Assembly: GCF_001277345.1 (NCBI RefSeq)
Contig: NZ_LIUT01000001.1
Location: forward strand, 2,689,699-2,753,698
Length of the DNA: 64,000 bases
Direction: 5' to 3'
From: Paenibacillus solani
GTDB taxonomy: Bacteria > Bacillota > Bacilli > Paenibacillales > Paenibacillaceae
In this document: in pieces, positions 53,177 to 61,933 of the stretch
Layout: each line of letters opens with the position of its first letter
How positions within the stretch are numbered: the first letter of the stretch is position 1
Translations under genes and position numbers: made by a program
The notes under the pieces: generated by a model
What the model saw: the letters and a program-made list of their open reading frames with translations, nothing else
Databases searched by the model: none
Told to the model about the DNA's origin: nothing

Positions 53177-54113
53177 CTTTCGTCACTCCTTTGCGGGTTT
53201 TAAGCCTGGAGGCAGGTGTTCGCACACATCGAAAAGCGCTCGGAAGATCTTCAGCCGACAGCGAGGCAATGAAGCACAATCCGATCATGGGTAGACTCAA
53301 TATTAGCGGATTGAACGGAGCTTTCATGAGCTGAGGATCTATCATCCATGCGCCAAGCATCAGGACCGTGAGCAAGATAATCAGCAGTCTGTACCACAAC
53401 CGACTCTTGTGAAAGAACAGTGTCAATAAACCTGCGCCAATCTCGCTTAAACCAAGTAATGTGAGGATCAGACCCTCCTGACCCGCTGCCAAGCCTGATT
53501 GCCGGAGAAGATCAAGCTCACCCGCTTCCGGAAACAACAGCTTGGGAACCAGCCCCTCGTAGCACCAGAGCAAGACCAGAAGAAATACACTCAAAGCATG
53601 GATATATGCCTTCCTGATGGTAGCCGAAGGCCGTATATTCTTCTCTGCCCATAAACGCAGCACATCAAAGCTCCAAGCCGTCGCTGCACCGAACAGAGGG
53701 CGAAACAGCAGCCGGTCAAACCAGACGCCCAGCATACCGAACCGTGTTCTGTAATCATACCGGGTACAGAAGGTAACGATGCCATCACCGTTATCCGTGT
53801 ACCTCCAATAGCCGCTCCCCTCTTTTATAAGGGAAATGCGCTGATCCGAACTGAAGCGCAGCGTAGACAGGCGGTTTCCCGATCCCCGATGTTCAACCGT
53901 CTTCGCAGCGCCTACTCCCGTTACTTCCAATCCAAAACCGATGCGGGTTTTATATAAAAAGCGCTGGATATCTGAGTCTGACATCGGCAAATAGTGAATC
54001 TCAGAAAATCGTAAATCCCACTGCGTGTGCTGCTCTGGTATTTGCGTTAACGACCACAATGTATCCATATCCGTCTTCATATCAAGTTCTACATAGATCG
54101 GATTTCTCTTCAT
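53160..54113 (-). CDS. SRPBCC-like protein with C-terminal DoxX-like membrane domain
   Basis: 317 residues. The N-terminal 150 residues form an SRPBCC/START-like ligand-binding domain (DTLWSLTQIPEQHTQWDLRF near 18). About four helices follow from residue 175 (HALSVFLLVLLWCYEGLVPK, ILTLLGLSEIGAGLLTLFFH), like DoxX_3. The pair DoxX-like/DUF4166 overlapping by 17 bases suggests a shared function; it is not known. GGGAGATGAACACCC precedes the ATG. Confidence 0.8.
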   Translation of the reverse strand: MKRNPIYVELDMKTDMDTLWSLTQIPEQHTQWDLRFSEIHYLPMSDSDIQRFLYKTRIGFGLEVTGVGAAKTVEHRGSGNRLSTLRFSSDQRISLIKEGSGYWRYTDNGDGIVTFCTRYDYRTRFGMLGVWFDRLLFRPLFGAATAWSFDVLRLWAEKNIRPSATIRKAYIHALSVFLLVLLWCYEGLVPKLLFPEAGELDLLRQSGLAAGQEGLILTLLGLSEIGAGLLTLFFHKSRLWYRLLIILLTVLMLGAWMIDPQLMKAPFNPLILSLPMIGLCFIASLSAEDLPSAFRCVRTPASRLKTRKGVTKDDINL

Positions 54114-54237
54114 GGGTGTTCATCTCCCTATCAAAATGTCCTCCTCTTTACTGCCGGACATTTCCGCTATTTACAAGTCATTTTACAACCATGCAGAATA
54201 CACCGTCAGACCTCAATTTTGTAGTACATACAAAAAA

Positions 54238-54262
54238 GAGGTACTACGATTTGTAGTACCTC
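54238..54262 (-). terminator. Terminator of the two-component system operon
   Basis: GAGGTACTAC (54238-54247) pairs perfectly with GTAGTACCTC (54253-54262), followed by TTTTTT on the minus strand. A further copy of GTAGTAC lies about 20 bases downstream. Confidence 0.9.
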
Positions 54263-54303
54263 CTTCACATGCTCCCTATATCAACTCGGGATAAATTAAC
54301 TCT

Positions 54304-54948
54304 TTAACCTTTTCCATCGTTCTCTTTCACAATCCCTTTACGACGAACCTTCTCCACGGCCTCCTTGCCGTTCTTGGCCCCGAGCTTTTTCAGAATTTTA
54401 TTTATTTGGTTCTTGAGCGTGCTTTCGGTTTTGAACAGTTTCTTCTCCATTTGGGAATGAGTATATCCTTCCTCCAACAGTTCAAACACTTCCCGCTCCG
54501 CAGGCGTCAAGTTCCGCAGCTGCTCTTCACGCTTGAGGCGGGCGAACTCCTTGAGCAGCACATCCATAGATCCGGGGTGAAGCACAGCTTGGCGAATAGC
54601 TGCCGGCAATTCCTTAAATCTTGACTTTTCAATGTAATTAACAGCCCCGGCCGTAAAAGATTGCGTAATGACCCGCTCATCATCGAGCGAGGTCAGCATG
54701 ATAACTTTCGCCTCTGGCTTGCGCTCCATAATTTCGGCAGCCGTGTAGATGCCGTCAAGCCTGCCTGCAGTCAACTGAATATCCATCAGCACGATATCAA
54801 ACGATAGGATTAACGCCATGTCCACAGCTTTCTCGGGCGACTCAGCCGCACCAACCACGATCATATCTTCCTGCGAATTCAGAAAATAAATAATAGATTT
54901 AATCCAGTCCGGATCATCTTCTACCAGCAGAATGTGTATTTGATTCAA
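54304..54948 (-). CDS. Response regulator with LuxR-type DNA-binding domain
   Basis: 214 residues. The receiver has acidic pair DD at 11-12, phospho-acceptor Asp in VLMDIQLTAG near 56, Thr/Ser in IMLTSLDDER and Lys in YIEKSR. The NarL/LuxR-type HTH is LTPAEREVFELLEEGYTHSQ with KLFKTESTLKNQINKIL. It overlaps the sensor kinase gene by four bases. It probably regulates genes not recognisable here. Confidence 0.93.
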   Translation of the reverse strand: MNQIHILLVEDDPDWIKSIIYFLNSQEDMIVVGAAESPEKAVDMALILSFDIVLMDIQLTAGRLDGIYTAAEIMERKPEAKVIMLTSLDDERVITQSFTAGAVNYIEKSRFKELPAAIRQAVLHPGSMDVLLKEFARLKREEQLRNLTPAEREVFELLEEGYTHSQMEKKLFKTESTLKNQINKILKKLGAKNGKEAVEKVRRKGIVKENDGKG

Positions 54949-56306
54949 GCCTCATCCCTCCCGGACAAACGAATGATTTTGCTGCGGGGAAAATATAACG
55001 TAATCTCCGTTCCGACTGATTCGCTGCTTTCAAGTCCCACAGAACCTCCGCTTCGCGTCATGACATTATAAACATATGACAATCCCAAGCCGAAGTTAAA
55101 CCGCTGGTGACTCTTGGTGCTGTAAAAGGGCTCAAACACATGGGCCTGCTGCTCCCGTGGGATACCTATTCCGTTATCCTTAATGGAAATGGCAGCTCCT
55201 TTTCGGTTTGCTGTAACTGTAATGATAATCAGCCCACCATCAGGCATCGCCTCAACGCTGTTTGATATGAGATTTCTGATCGCTTCCTGTACATGGACGG
55301 CATCAATGAGCAGCCATGGACGATCACGGCAAATCACCTTCAATTCGATGCCATCTCTGCTTAACAGCTCCTGCTCACGAAGCATAAGCTCAACCATCAT
55401 CTCGTCTATACAGACTGGCGCCTCCTCAAGCTTAAACACCTTCATCTGCCGCTGCATCCGTTCAACCATTGCCAGCAGATGCTCCGAGGAATGGGCAATG
55501 ACCTCCAGTTGTTCCAATGCATTATCGTTATCCGGAGGAAGCATCCGCTTCACATTTTCCGTGCTCAGCGCAATCTTCCCAATCTCGTTCTTAATGGTAT
55601 GATTCAGCATCGATGTACCCGAACTGACAGCCTGCATCGTGCGATCCAGTGGATCGCGCTCAAATCGAAGACGAACACCCAGGACGCCATATACAAAAGT
55701 ACAGATTGTCGCAACGCCCATCGAATACAGAATAAACAGGGACACATACCGAAAGGAATCATAACCGGGTGCGATTAAGTTCCCAACATTAATCAGCAGC
55801 ATAACACCAAGCAAAGTAGGCACCATGATCCAGGTTGTGATCCACATATTTTTGCGTTTCTGCGGGTTCATCTCTTCCGATAATCCGCGAATAAGCAAGG
55901 CGCAAGCAGCCACATAATAGGGGCCTGTCCATACGAATAACAATCCATAATGAATTCGGTAACCCTCAGACAACAAAACCTGAACCAGCATGACAAACAC
56001 CGGCAATAACAAGCCTATTTTGAAATGGCGCATCCGCCTGGGGTCACGAGGCTTCCGGGTGTACACCATGCAAAATATCAACACGCCGTACGGAGTCAGG
56101 CTATGGTTCAGAAACTGAATCCAGGGTTCATATCGGACCGCAATAAAGCCGTCAGGTACAAGCCAATCCGTCAATCCGCCGATTCCGGCACTCCATAGAA
56201 AAAAAGCGGCCCAGCGGTTCACCCCGCTTCGAGGCTGACTTACTAACAGCACAGCCGCTGCACACCAAAGTGCAGCCACATAATACATCATGATCCATCG
56301 TCCCAT
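54945..56306 (-). CDS. Sensor histidine kinase with 7-helix membrane domain
   Basis: 453 residues. About seven hydrophobic helices fill residues 5-220, without a large external domain. The H-box is MLNHTIKNEIGKIALSTENV near 240. The ATPase domain has N-box IRNLISNSVEAMPDGG, G1 ISIKDNGIGIPREQ and G2 FGLGLSYVYNVMTRSGG. It phosphorylates the adjacent response regulator. The signal is unknown. Start choice among ATGs at 56306 and nearby is uncertain. Confidence 0.92.
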   Translation of the reverse strand: MGRWIMMYYVAALWCAAAVLLVSQPRSGVNRWAAFFLWSAGIGGLTDWLVPDGFIAVRYEPWIQFLNHSLTPYGVLIFCMVYTRKPRDPRRMRHFKIGLLLPVFVMLVQVLLSEGYRIHYGLLFVWTGPYYVAACALLIRGLSEEMNPQKRKNMWITTWIMVPTLLGVMLLINVGNLIAPGYDSFRYVSLFILYSMGVATICTFVYGVLGVRLRFERDPLDRTMQAVSSGTSMLNHTIKNEIGKIALSTENVKRMLPPDNDNALEQLEVIAHSSEHLLAMVERMQRQMKVFKLEEAPVCIDEMMVELMLREQELLSRDGIELKVICRDRPWLLIDAVHVQEAIRNLISNSVEAMPDGGLIIITVTANRKGAAISIKDNGIGIPREQQAHVFEPFYSTKSHQRFNFGLGLSYVYNVMTRSGGSVGLESSESVGTEITLYFPRSKIIRLSGRDEA

Positions 56307-56427
56307 TCTCTTCCCATATATAAACTCATCCTACCACAATTGCAGAAGCAGGGGGACTTTTTCGAGTGTCTACTTTGAGGGGATAATACCAAAAGAGGGG
56401 CTTTCTCCAAAGTCTGTAAGAATTAAG

Positions 56428-56470
56428 TAAGGGGCCACCCCAAGGTATCGACCTTGGGGATGGCCCCTTA
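56428..56470. terminator. Strong terminator between the small membrane protein and the kinase gene
   Basis: TAAGGGGCCA (56428-56437) and CCCCAAGGT pair with ACCTTGGGG and TGGCCCCTTA (56461-56470) around ATCG. It stops minus-strand transcription from the gene ending at 56506. Confidence 0.9.
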
Positions 56471-56505
56471 ATGTATTACGGCAAATTCAGCGTATTCCAA
56501 TTGTA

Positions 56506-56832
56506 TTACAGCCCTGCTACGAAGGCGACCATTTTATTCAACGCCGGTGCTGCAATAAAGATCGTACCCAGAGACACTAAGGTCCACGTTGATTTTCTGG
56601 ATAATTTCTCCTTCATCTTCGATCGATACCATTCGCTAAATTGCAGGCGATTCCGATAAAGTACCGCAAACCACAACACATTCCCTATGAATAAGAATAA
56701 GTAGTAAAGTCCGTCCCAGGGAACCCAGAGCTTCAGTATTTGATGCTCGATATTGCCCAAAACCGTCACAAAGATCATCATGATGATCATCATACGAATC
56801 ATTTCCAGAATGGATGAGGCCAGTTTAGCCAT
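56506..56832 (-). CDS. Small membrane protein of unknown function
   Basis: About 108 residues with three predicted helices: MIRMMIIMMIFVTVLGNI near 11-28, GLYYLFLFIGNVLWFAVLY near 40-58, and a C-terminal one (TLVSLGTIFIAAPALNKMVA). A basic loop with SEWYRSKMKEKL lies between two and three. AAGGAG precedes ATG at 56832. No family recognised. Confidence 0.68.
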   Translation of the reverse strand: MAKLASSILEMIRMMIIMMIFVTVLGNIEHQILKLWVPWDGLYYLFLFIGNVLWFAVLYRNRLQFSEWYRSKMKEKLSRKSTWTLVSLGTIFIAAPALNKMVAFVAGL

Positions 56833-57009
56833 AAGCACACTCCTTACTGCTTGTACTGGTTAGGATTTATCTATTTTCCATTATACAGAAAAAGAGAGTC
56901 TGTGCTATGCAAAAAGGCGATATGGCCAATAAACGACCATACCGCCAGCTTATCTTTAACATTAATCAATGACATCCAGCTCAGTATAATAAACAGATGG
57001 TTTGGCCAA

Positions 57010-57654
57010 TTAATTGGACTGGAGCTCTGCTTGTGTATCTTGTACCGCTTGTTTTCTTACAAAGTGGGAATCCAATTTCCGACTGGCCCATAAGGATAAG
57101 ATAATAAAAGCAAGAACGCCAAGCAATTTGTAGGGTTCCGCGATAAAGTCAGACAGGTTGGCGCCAATGTAAGAAACGCAGAATATCATAATGCCCTTGC
57201 CCAAACTTACAGCCAAGAGATAGGATAGTACATTCATTCTCGCCAGCCCGGCGGCTATATTGACAGCGACAAACGGGCCGACAGGAAGTATGCCAAGCAA
57301 GAAGACGTAACTGAATCCATTCCGCTGAATCCAGCGCATGCCGCGCTGGACTTTAGGTTTATTCCCCCAACGCTCGATGAGCGCCGAACCGGATATTTTG
57401 CGGACCAGAAGAAATGTCGTCAAACATCCTGCCACCATACCGATCCAGGAATATAGAAACCCTGCCCAAAGCCCGTACACCGCCGCATTTACACCTACGA
57501 TCACCATCGTGGGCATCGGAGGTATGAAGGATTTCAAGAAGGTTAACAGTATGCCTGGCAGTGGTCCTAAAGCTCTAAACTGTTCTAAAAACCATTCCAG
57601 ATTACTCTCGGTAAAATAAGACATGATGTCTAAGTAGCCATTCAATGACTTCAC
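57010..57654 (-). CDS. TVP38/TMEM64 (VTT-domain) membrane protein
   Basis: 214 residues, about six helices. The VTT/SNARE-associated motifs are GILLTFLKSFIPPMPTMVIV, GFLYSWIGMVAGCLTTFLLV and FVFLLGILPVGPF-like (YVFLLGILPVGPFVAVNIAAG), as in DedA-related proteins linked to lipid scrambling. The start is GTG at 57654 or TTG at 57645 (after GGGTGA). It follows the DinB gene by 6 bases. Confidence 0.85.
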   Translation of the reverse strand: MKSLNGYLDIMSYFTESNLEWFLEQFRALGPLPGILLTFLKSFIPPMPTMVIVGVNAAVYGLWAGFLYSWIGMVAGCLTTFLLVRKISGSALIERWGNKPKVQRGMRWIQRNGFSYVFLLGILPVGPFVAVNIAAGLARMNVLSYLLAVSLGKGIMIFCVSYIGANLSDFIAEPYKLLGVLAFIILSLWASRKLDSHFVRKQAVQDTQAELQSN

Positions 57655-57660
57655 CCATTT

Positions 57661-58149
57661 CTACGTTTGTATTGCCGATGAACCTGCTTGAAGCACCCCA
57701 TTCAGCTGTGCCAGATGGTGCTTGTCATGCCAGATGAAGTCGCGCATAAACTGTGCCACTTCGAAAGGATGTCCATCTCCATCCGTGTACCGCTGGTCAT
57801 ATGCCGTTTCTGGCAAAGCTTCAATTGCCCGAACCAGCCTCTCTCTGGCTATAAGTGTCTGATCTACCAGAGCTTCCGTCGATACCGTCTTGGCATAACC
57901 TCTCGCCTCTTCATTAAAGTTATCATAATCCAGATGCTTGACAGTGAGTGGTGTTCCTGAAGAAATTTTCGCGATCGCACCTTCGTAGAAATATTCATCC
58001 CAGCGCATAATATGACATACGACATCACGTACCGTCCATTTTCCTTCGGCAAGCGGTCTGTTCCAATACGCCTCATCCTGCTCTGCGAATTCTTTAACCT
58101 TGCCCATCCACTCGGAATACTCGTTCAACAACTGCAGCTTTTCACTCAT
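57661..58149 (-). CDS. DinB family protein
   Basis: About 162 residues, all helical. Three metal histidines are suggested by DVVCHIMRWDEYF near 50, and FIWHDKHHLAQL near 140. DinB/YfiT-like four-helix proteins bind metals and sometimes act as thiol transferases. ATG at 58149 follows AAGGAGCGGTGTC and overlaps the DUF4269 gene's end by eight bases. Confidence 0.88.
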   Translation of the reverse strand: MSEKLQLLNEYSEWMGKVKEFAEQDEAYWNRPLAEGKWTVRDVVCHIMRWDEYFYEGAIAKISSGTPLTVKHLDYDNFNEEARGYAKTVSTEALVDQTLIARERLVRAIEALPETAYDQRYTDGDGHPFEVAQFMRDFIWHDKHHLAQLNGVLQAGSSAIQT

Positions 58150-58744
58150 GACACCGCTCCTTATCCATATCAAGATTTGATATATAGATATCCAGTTGAT
58201 CCTCCGACCAGGATGACATGTTTAACAGTTCTTCATAAGGATCACCCGGGATATTCAACAGCTCCGCAAAGGCAGGCTCCGTCTTGTAACCCAACCTCTT
58301 CAGCTCGATGATTCTTTGTTTTGCAGCTTCACCCAGCCGATTCAGAAGCTTGAATTCAATCATCATGTGACGATAACCGTTCTGATTGGAAGAAGGCACA
58401 GGCTGAGCGAATATTTCGAAGTCCCAGTCTTTATACTGAAAACGCACAACCATCCGTTCTATCTTGTTTACAATCCGGGATGAGAAAGTGAGCTCGGGAA
58501 TTAACCTGCTGTAGCGAGCTTTGATTTCCTGTTCAAACCGGGCAAAATCCGACACGCAGCATATAATATCAAGATCGCTCCCATCGATATCAATGCCGAT
58601 CGGAATGGTTCCGACCAGGATGGGATCGTAGGATATCAGATGATCCATTATTTCAAGCTCATCGATCACCAATGCCGCATCCTGCTGTTTGGCAGAGCCG
58701 CGGTGCAAGTATTCTATATTTCGAAAATGGATGTCTTCCTGCAT
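58142..58744 (-). CDS. DUF4269 nucleotidyltransferase-like protein
   Basis: 200 residues. VGTIPIGIDIDGSDLDIICC near residue 45 has the spaced acidic pair of the nucleotidyltransferase fold, and FQYKDWDFEIFAQPVP near 102 the third acid. DUF4269 members are uncharacterised. AGGGGGCAGTAATCG precedes the ATG. It is the first gene of a run with DinB and VTT proteins downstream. Confidence 0.85.
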   Translation of the reverse strand: MQEDIHFRNIEYLHRGSAKQQDAALVIDELEIMDHLISYDPILVGTIPIGIDIDGSDLDIICCVSDFARFEQEIKARYSRLIPELTFSSRIVNKIERMVVRFQYKDWDFEIFAQPVPSSNQNGYRHMMIEFKLLNRLGEAAKQRIIELKRLGYKTEPAFAELLNIPGDPYEELLNMSSWSEDQLDIYISNLDMDKERCHE

Positions 58745-58780
58745 CGATTACTGCCCCCTGCCTTACTTCTACGATCCAGC

Positions 58781-59587
58781 CTACTGGCGCTCTGTCCAGG
58801 TTGTCCGCACATAAGCCAGCTTCATGCCAATCGCGTCCATGTTTCGGTGACTCTGGGACAGGAAGGCACACTGCGAGACAACGAGATTACACCCTTCAAG
58901 TTTCGCTTCCCTTATTCTCTTACGAAGCAACTCCTGATGCAAGCCCTGTCTTCGAAACTCAGGGAGTGTCGCAGCAAATGTAAGCGAAGCCGTGGAATGA
59001 TTCACATGCATCACACCCGCTGCAGCCGGCTGTCCCTTGATATAGGCCATATAGAATTTCCAGCCCGGACGCGAGTATAATACTCGATTGTTCGACGCAA
59101 CAGAGGGAATCCCCTGGTCAGGCAATCCTGTTCCGAGGCAATGTACTTTAGCATAATCTTCAAAGTCATCATTGTCTATTGTTTTGATCACTATTCCGGT
59201 ATCTGGCACTTCTTTCAGCTCTTGTGGATTTATGTATAAGGAATTATGAAACCCGGATTGGTAGAAGCCGCGCTTGGCTAGCTCTGCTAGCAGCTCTTGA
59301 TTGACCATGCCGGGAACAAGCTCGAACTGGAAGCTGCGGTTTCTGGATTTATAGAAATCAAGGATAGCATCCAGATGGACCACATCCTCCGACCGGATCC
59401 CTTTTACCGTGTTAAAAGAAGGCCACGGCATAGTCTTGCTGTATAGGCACAAGGCATGGCCAAAATACGCCATCTCCACACCCTCCGGATTTCCGGCCCG
59501 CTCTTCGATTGCTTTCATTCGATCATACATGTAGTCCGTTTCCGACTGCTGGATACGAACCATAAGTTCCTCAGATGGAAGCTGCAT
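58781..59587 (-). CDS. GNAT family N-acetyltransferase
   Basis: About 268 residues, longer than a single GNAT domain. The acetyl-CoA motif is TLPEFRRQGLHQELLRKRIR near residue 210, with AGVMHVNHSTASLTFAATL before it. An N-terminal segment of about 130 residues is GNAT-like but degenerate. ATG at 59587 has GGGGGATAATTTG upstream. Acceptor unknown. Confidence 0.87.
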   Translation of the reverse strand: MQLPSEELMVRIQQSETDYMYDRMKAIEERAGNPEGVEMAYFGHALCLYSKTMPWPSFNTVKGIRSEDVVHLDAILDFYKSRNRSFQFELVPGMVNQELLAELAKRGFYQSGFHNSLYINPQELKEVPDTGIVIKTIDNDDFEDYAKVHCLGTGLPDQGIPSVASNNRVLYSRPGWKFYMAYIKGQPAAAGVMHVNHSTASLTFAATLPEFRRQGLHQELLRKRIREAKLEGCNLVVSQCAFLSQSHRNMDAIGMKLAYVRTTWTERQ

Positions 59588-59631
59588 CAAATTATCCCCC
59601 TTTGCTTATCGTAGTGCCAGTAAATGAGTAA

Positions 59632-59669
59632 ATGAGCCCGAAAACTCGCTTTCCGATCTTCGGGCTCAT
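59632..59669 (-). terminator. Terminator of the DsbA-like gene
   Basis: ATGAGCCCGAA (59632-59642) pairs perfectly with TTCGGGCTCAT (59659-59669), with TTTACTCATTTAC following on the minus strand. Confidence 0.8.
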
Positions 59670-59689
59670 GAATAGCTTAGAGTATGAAT

Positions 59690-60409
59690 TTACTTCGCCT
59701 GGTCTGGCAGATCGCAAGACCCGTCCGTACACATGCCTCCGTTATCTTCAGAATCATTCATCATTACCAGCGGATTCGCTTCACGATAAGCCTTATCCAA
59801 AGCATCCGTGAAAACCTCAAGCGGCTGTGCACCGGAAACGGCATATTTACCCCCCAGTACAAAGAATGGCACTCCCCGGATTCCTAACTGGGGTGCAGCT
59901 GCTTCATCTGCGCGCACCTCGGTTTGGAAGGCATCACTTTCAAGCGTAGCCGCCGCTTGCTCACGGTCCAGACCTACTTCTGCTGCCAGATCGGAGAGCA
60001 AGTTTTTGTCTTCAAGATTTCCGCCCTCTGTAAAATATGCGTAGAATAACCGCTCCGTCATCTCTTTCATTTTACCATGCTGAGCTGCAAAATGGACTAG
60101 ACGGTGAGCATTAAATGAATTGGCCGGGATAATGCGATCCATATGATAGGTCAGTCCTACACCAGCTGCTTGCTGGGTCACGTTCGCATTGGCTGCCTTG
60201 GCTTGTTCCAGGCTCATGCCGTATTTGGATGCCAATAACTCATCCATGCTGACACCCGGCTTGTACGCTGCATTAGGGTCAAGCTCAAAGCTGCGGTACA
60301 CCACTTCGACTTGATCTCTATAAGGGAATTGCTCCAATGCCGTTTCAAAACGGCGTTTACCAATATAACAGAACGGACACATAAAATCCGACCATATTTC
60401 AACTTTCAT
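59690..60409 (-). CDS. DsbA/FrnE-family oxidoreductase
   Basis: 239 residues, no signal peptide, cytoplasmic. The thioredoxin-like start EIWSDFMCPFCYIGKRRFE has the CPFC active site; IRGVPFFVLGGKYAVSGAQP is the cis-proline region. The C-terminal CTDGSCDL adds two cysteines. FrnE-type proteins act in disulfide exchange, often with stress roles. AGGAGGCGAATAGA precedes the ATG. Confidence 0.9.
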   Translation of the reverse strand: MKVEIWSDFMCPFCYIGKRRFETALEQFPYRDQVEVVYRSFELDPNAAYKPGVSMDELLASKYGMSLEQAKAANANVTQQAAGVGLTYHMDRIIPANSFNAHRLVHFAAQHGKMKEMTERLFYAYFTEGGNLEDKNLLSDLAAEVGLDREQAAATLESDAFQTEVRADEAAAPQLGIRGVPFFVLGGKYAVSGAQPLEVFTDALDKAYREANPLVMMNDSEDNGGMCTDGSCDLPDQAK

Positions 60410-60543
60410 TCTATTCGCCTCCTAGCGAGCTTATTAAACACTTACTTATTGTAACCTGCTTGCAGTATGACATCAACAACATATCAATATCATCAAGATA
60501 ATAAGGATTCATCGGCTTCCCAAAATATGATGTAACTAACCGC

Positions 60544-61125
60544 TTAAGGTTGTATCCGATTCTCCTGAATTTTGGCCAAGATCCACTCTGTCACAACCGA
60601 GCAGCCAAGATTCCCCTCAATTGAGCCATTCAACACCACATCCGCATACCAACGGGTAGGCTCTACGAATTCATCATGCCGGTACCGAACGAGCTGTAAA
60701 TATTCCTGAAGGACTTCCTGCTCGCTATGGCCCTTTTCCGTAAATCGCCGGTTACGGCGAATCATTCTTTCGTCCGCTGGACAATCCACGAACACTTTCA
60801 ATTGCAAAAGATTCCGCAGCTGCTCGAACTGGTATAAAAGAAACCCCTCGATGATGATCACATCATACTCGCCGCTATGTATCGCTTTGTCCACATCCTC
60901 AATCAGCCTCTGAATATGAACCGCATCCGGATGATTGAAATCCTCAAAAAGTTGATTCGTGAAGGGCGCCTTGGCTATGGGTCTCTCGGCTTTGTAATAA
61001 CGATCCATATGAAAGATCTCTACCCGGTACATGCTTAACTTCTGCTTGAGCTCAAAGCTTAGCGTCGTTTTGCCACTGCCAGAGCCTCCCCCAATTCCGA
61101 TCGTTAAAGTCTGATTATGTTCCAT
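60544..61125 (-). CDS. Uridine-kinase-like P-loop kinase
   Basis: 193 residues. Walker A GIGGGSGSGKTTLSFEL, the substrate-side FHMDRYYKAERPIAKAPFTN and DFNHPDAV, and Walker B VIIIEGFLLYQF follow the uridine kinase order, though shorter than Udk (about 210). VDCPADERMIRRNRR and RDF-like QLVRYRHDEFVEP complete the lid. It may phosphorylate a nucleoside; substrate not certain. Single gene. Confidence 0.85.
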   Translation of the reverse strand: MEHNQTLTIGIGGGSGSGKTTLSFELKQKLSMYRVEIFHMDRYYKAERPIAKAPFTNQLFEDFNHPDAVHIQRLIEDVDKAIHSGEYDVIIIEGFLLYQFEQLRNLLQLKVFVDCPADERMIRRNRRFTEKGHSEQEVLQEYLQLVRYRHDEFVEPTRWYADVVLNGSIEGNLGCSVVTEWILAKIQENRIQP

Positions 61126-61277
61126 AATCCCTTAACCTTTCCCCGCATTGGTCAAATAGCAGTTTTCGCCTATGGATGATTACCATGTATTTCCTGTTTC
61201 TCATTATACATTCGATTGTCAGCCAGCTTAAAGTTTCTTATCCATTTATAAAAAAACAGACAGCGTATGGCCGCCTG

Positions 61278-61538
61278 TCATTTATACTTCTTCCAATCCA
61301 TCTCGCTATGTTCCAGCAAATACTCGAAGTCGTTATCGCGACGCTTCTGCTCGGCCTTGCGCTGAGCTTCCCGCTCCTGTCTCTCTTTCTCAAGCCGCTC
61401 GGTTTCGCTTGCTTTCAAGGTTTCGGTCGTCGCCTTCAATTTTGCCAGCACTTGCGGGTCCAGCATATCCTTTAACGTTGCGGGTTTCTCCGCAGCTTCT
61501 TTACGTGGTAAGGGGGCTGTCCGATTCTTTTTTGCCAT
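61278..61538 (-). CDS. YqkE-like (DUF3886) coiled-coil protein
   Basis: About 86 residues. A basic head (MAKKNRTAPLPRKEAAEK) is followed by DMLDPQVLAKLKATTETLK and an almost pure charged helix ending FEYLLEHSEMDWKKYK. The C-terminal FxxLLxxSxxDW ending matches DUF3886/YqkE proteins. GAGGTGAGTCTA precedes ATG at 61538. Function unknown. Confidence 0.8.
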   Translation of the reverse strand: MAKKNRTAPLPRKEAAEKPATLKDMLDPQVLAKLKATTETLKASETERLEKERQEREAQRKAEQKRRDNDFEYLLEHSEMDWKKYK

Positions 61539-61615
61539 TAGACTCACCTCGATTTCCACATCATTATAACATTTTATATGCACACTGGCATCTGGTTCTG
61601 CTTCAGAAATAACAC

Positions 61616-61639
61616 GAAAAAGAGAGCCATTCGGCTCTC
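61616..61639 (-). terminator. Terminator of the tRNA-His gene
   Basis: GAGAGCC (61622-61628) and GGCTCTC (61633-61639) form a hairpin with loop ATTC, and the minus strand runs on into TTTTT. Confidence 0.88.
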
Positions 61640-61663
61640 CTTCTCATTATATAATTACTAAAG

Positions 61664-61737
61664 GGCGATCGATGGGATTTGAACCCACGAATGCCGGAGC
61701 CACAATCCGGTGCGTTAACCCCTTCGCCACGACCGCC
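61664..61737 (-). tRNA. tRNA-His (GTG anticodon)
   Basis: The minus strand folds to a full cloverleaf. The 5' end is GGCGGTCG with an encoded G-1 opposite C73, the D loop contains GGTTAACG, the anticodon arm CCGGATTGTGGCTCCGG presents GTG, and the T arm is GTGGGTTCAAATCCCAT. The 3' side CGATCGCC closes the acceptor. CCA is not encoded. The G-1 and C73 are hallmarks of tRNA-His. Confidence 0.97.
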
Positions 61738-61933
61738 ATGGCAATGGACAAGATGATCATGTCCGAGTTACTAATTTACCAAATGATCAGGCCTATGGCA
61801 AATTGTAATTCCTTACATGGATTCATTGATTTCAGCAGCAGGAAAATACTATACTTATTGGAACTCATTTATTGTAATTGCGAAAACCAATCCACGAAGC
61901 AGCAAGATGATTATAACTGGAGGTAGAGCCACC

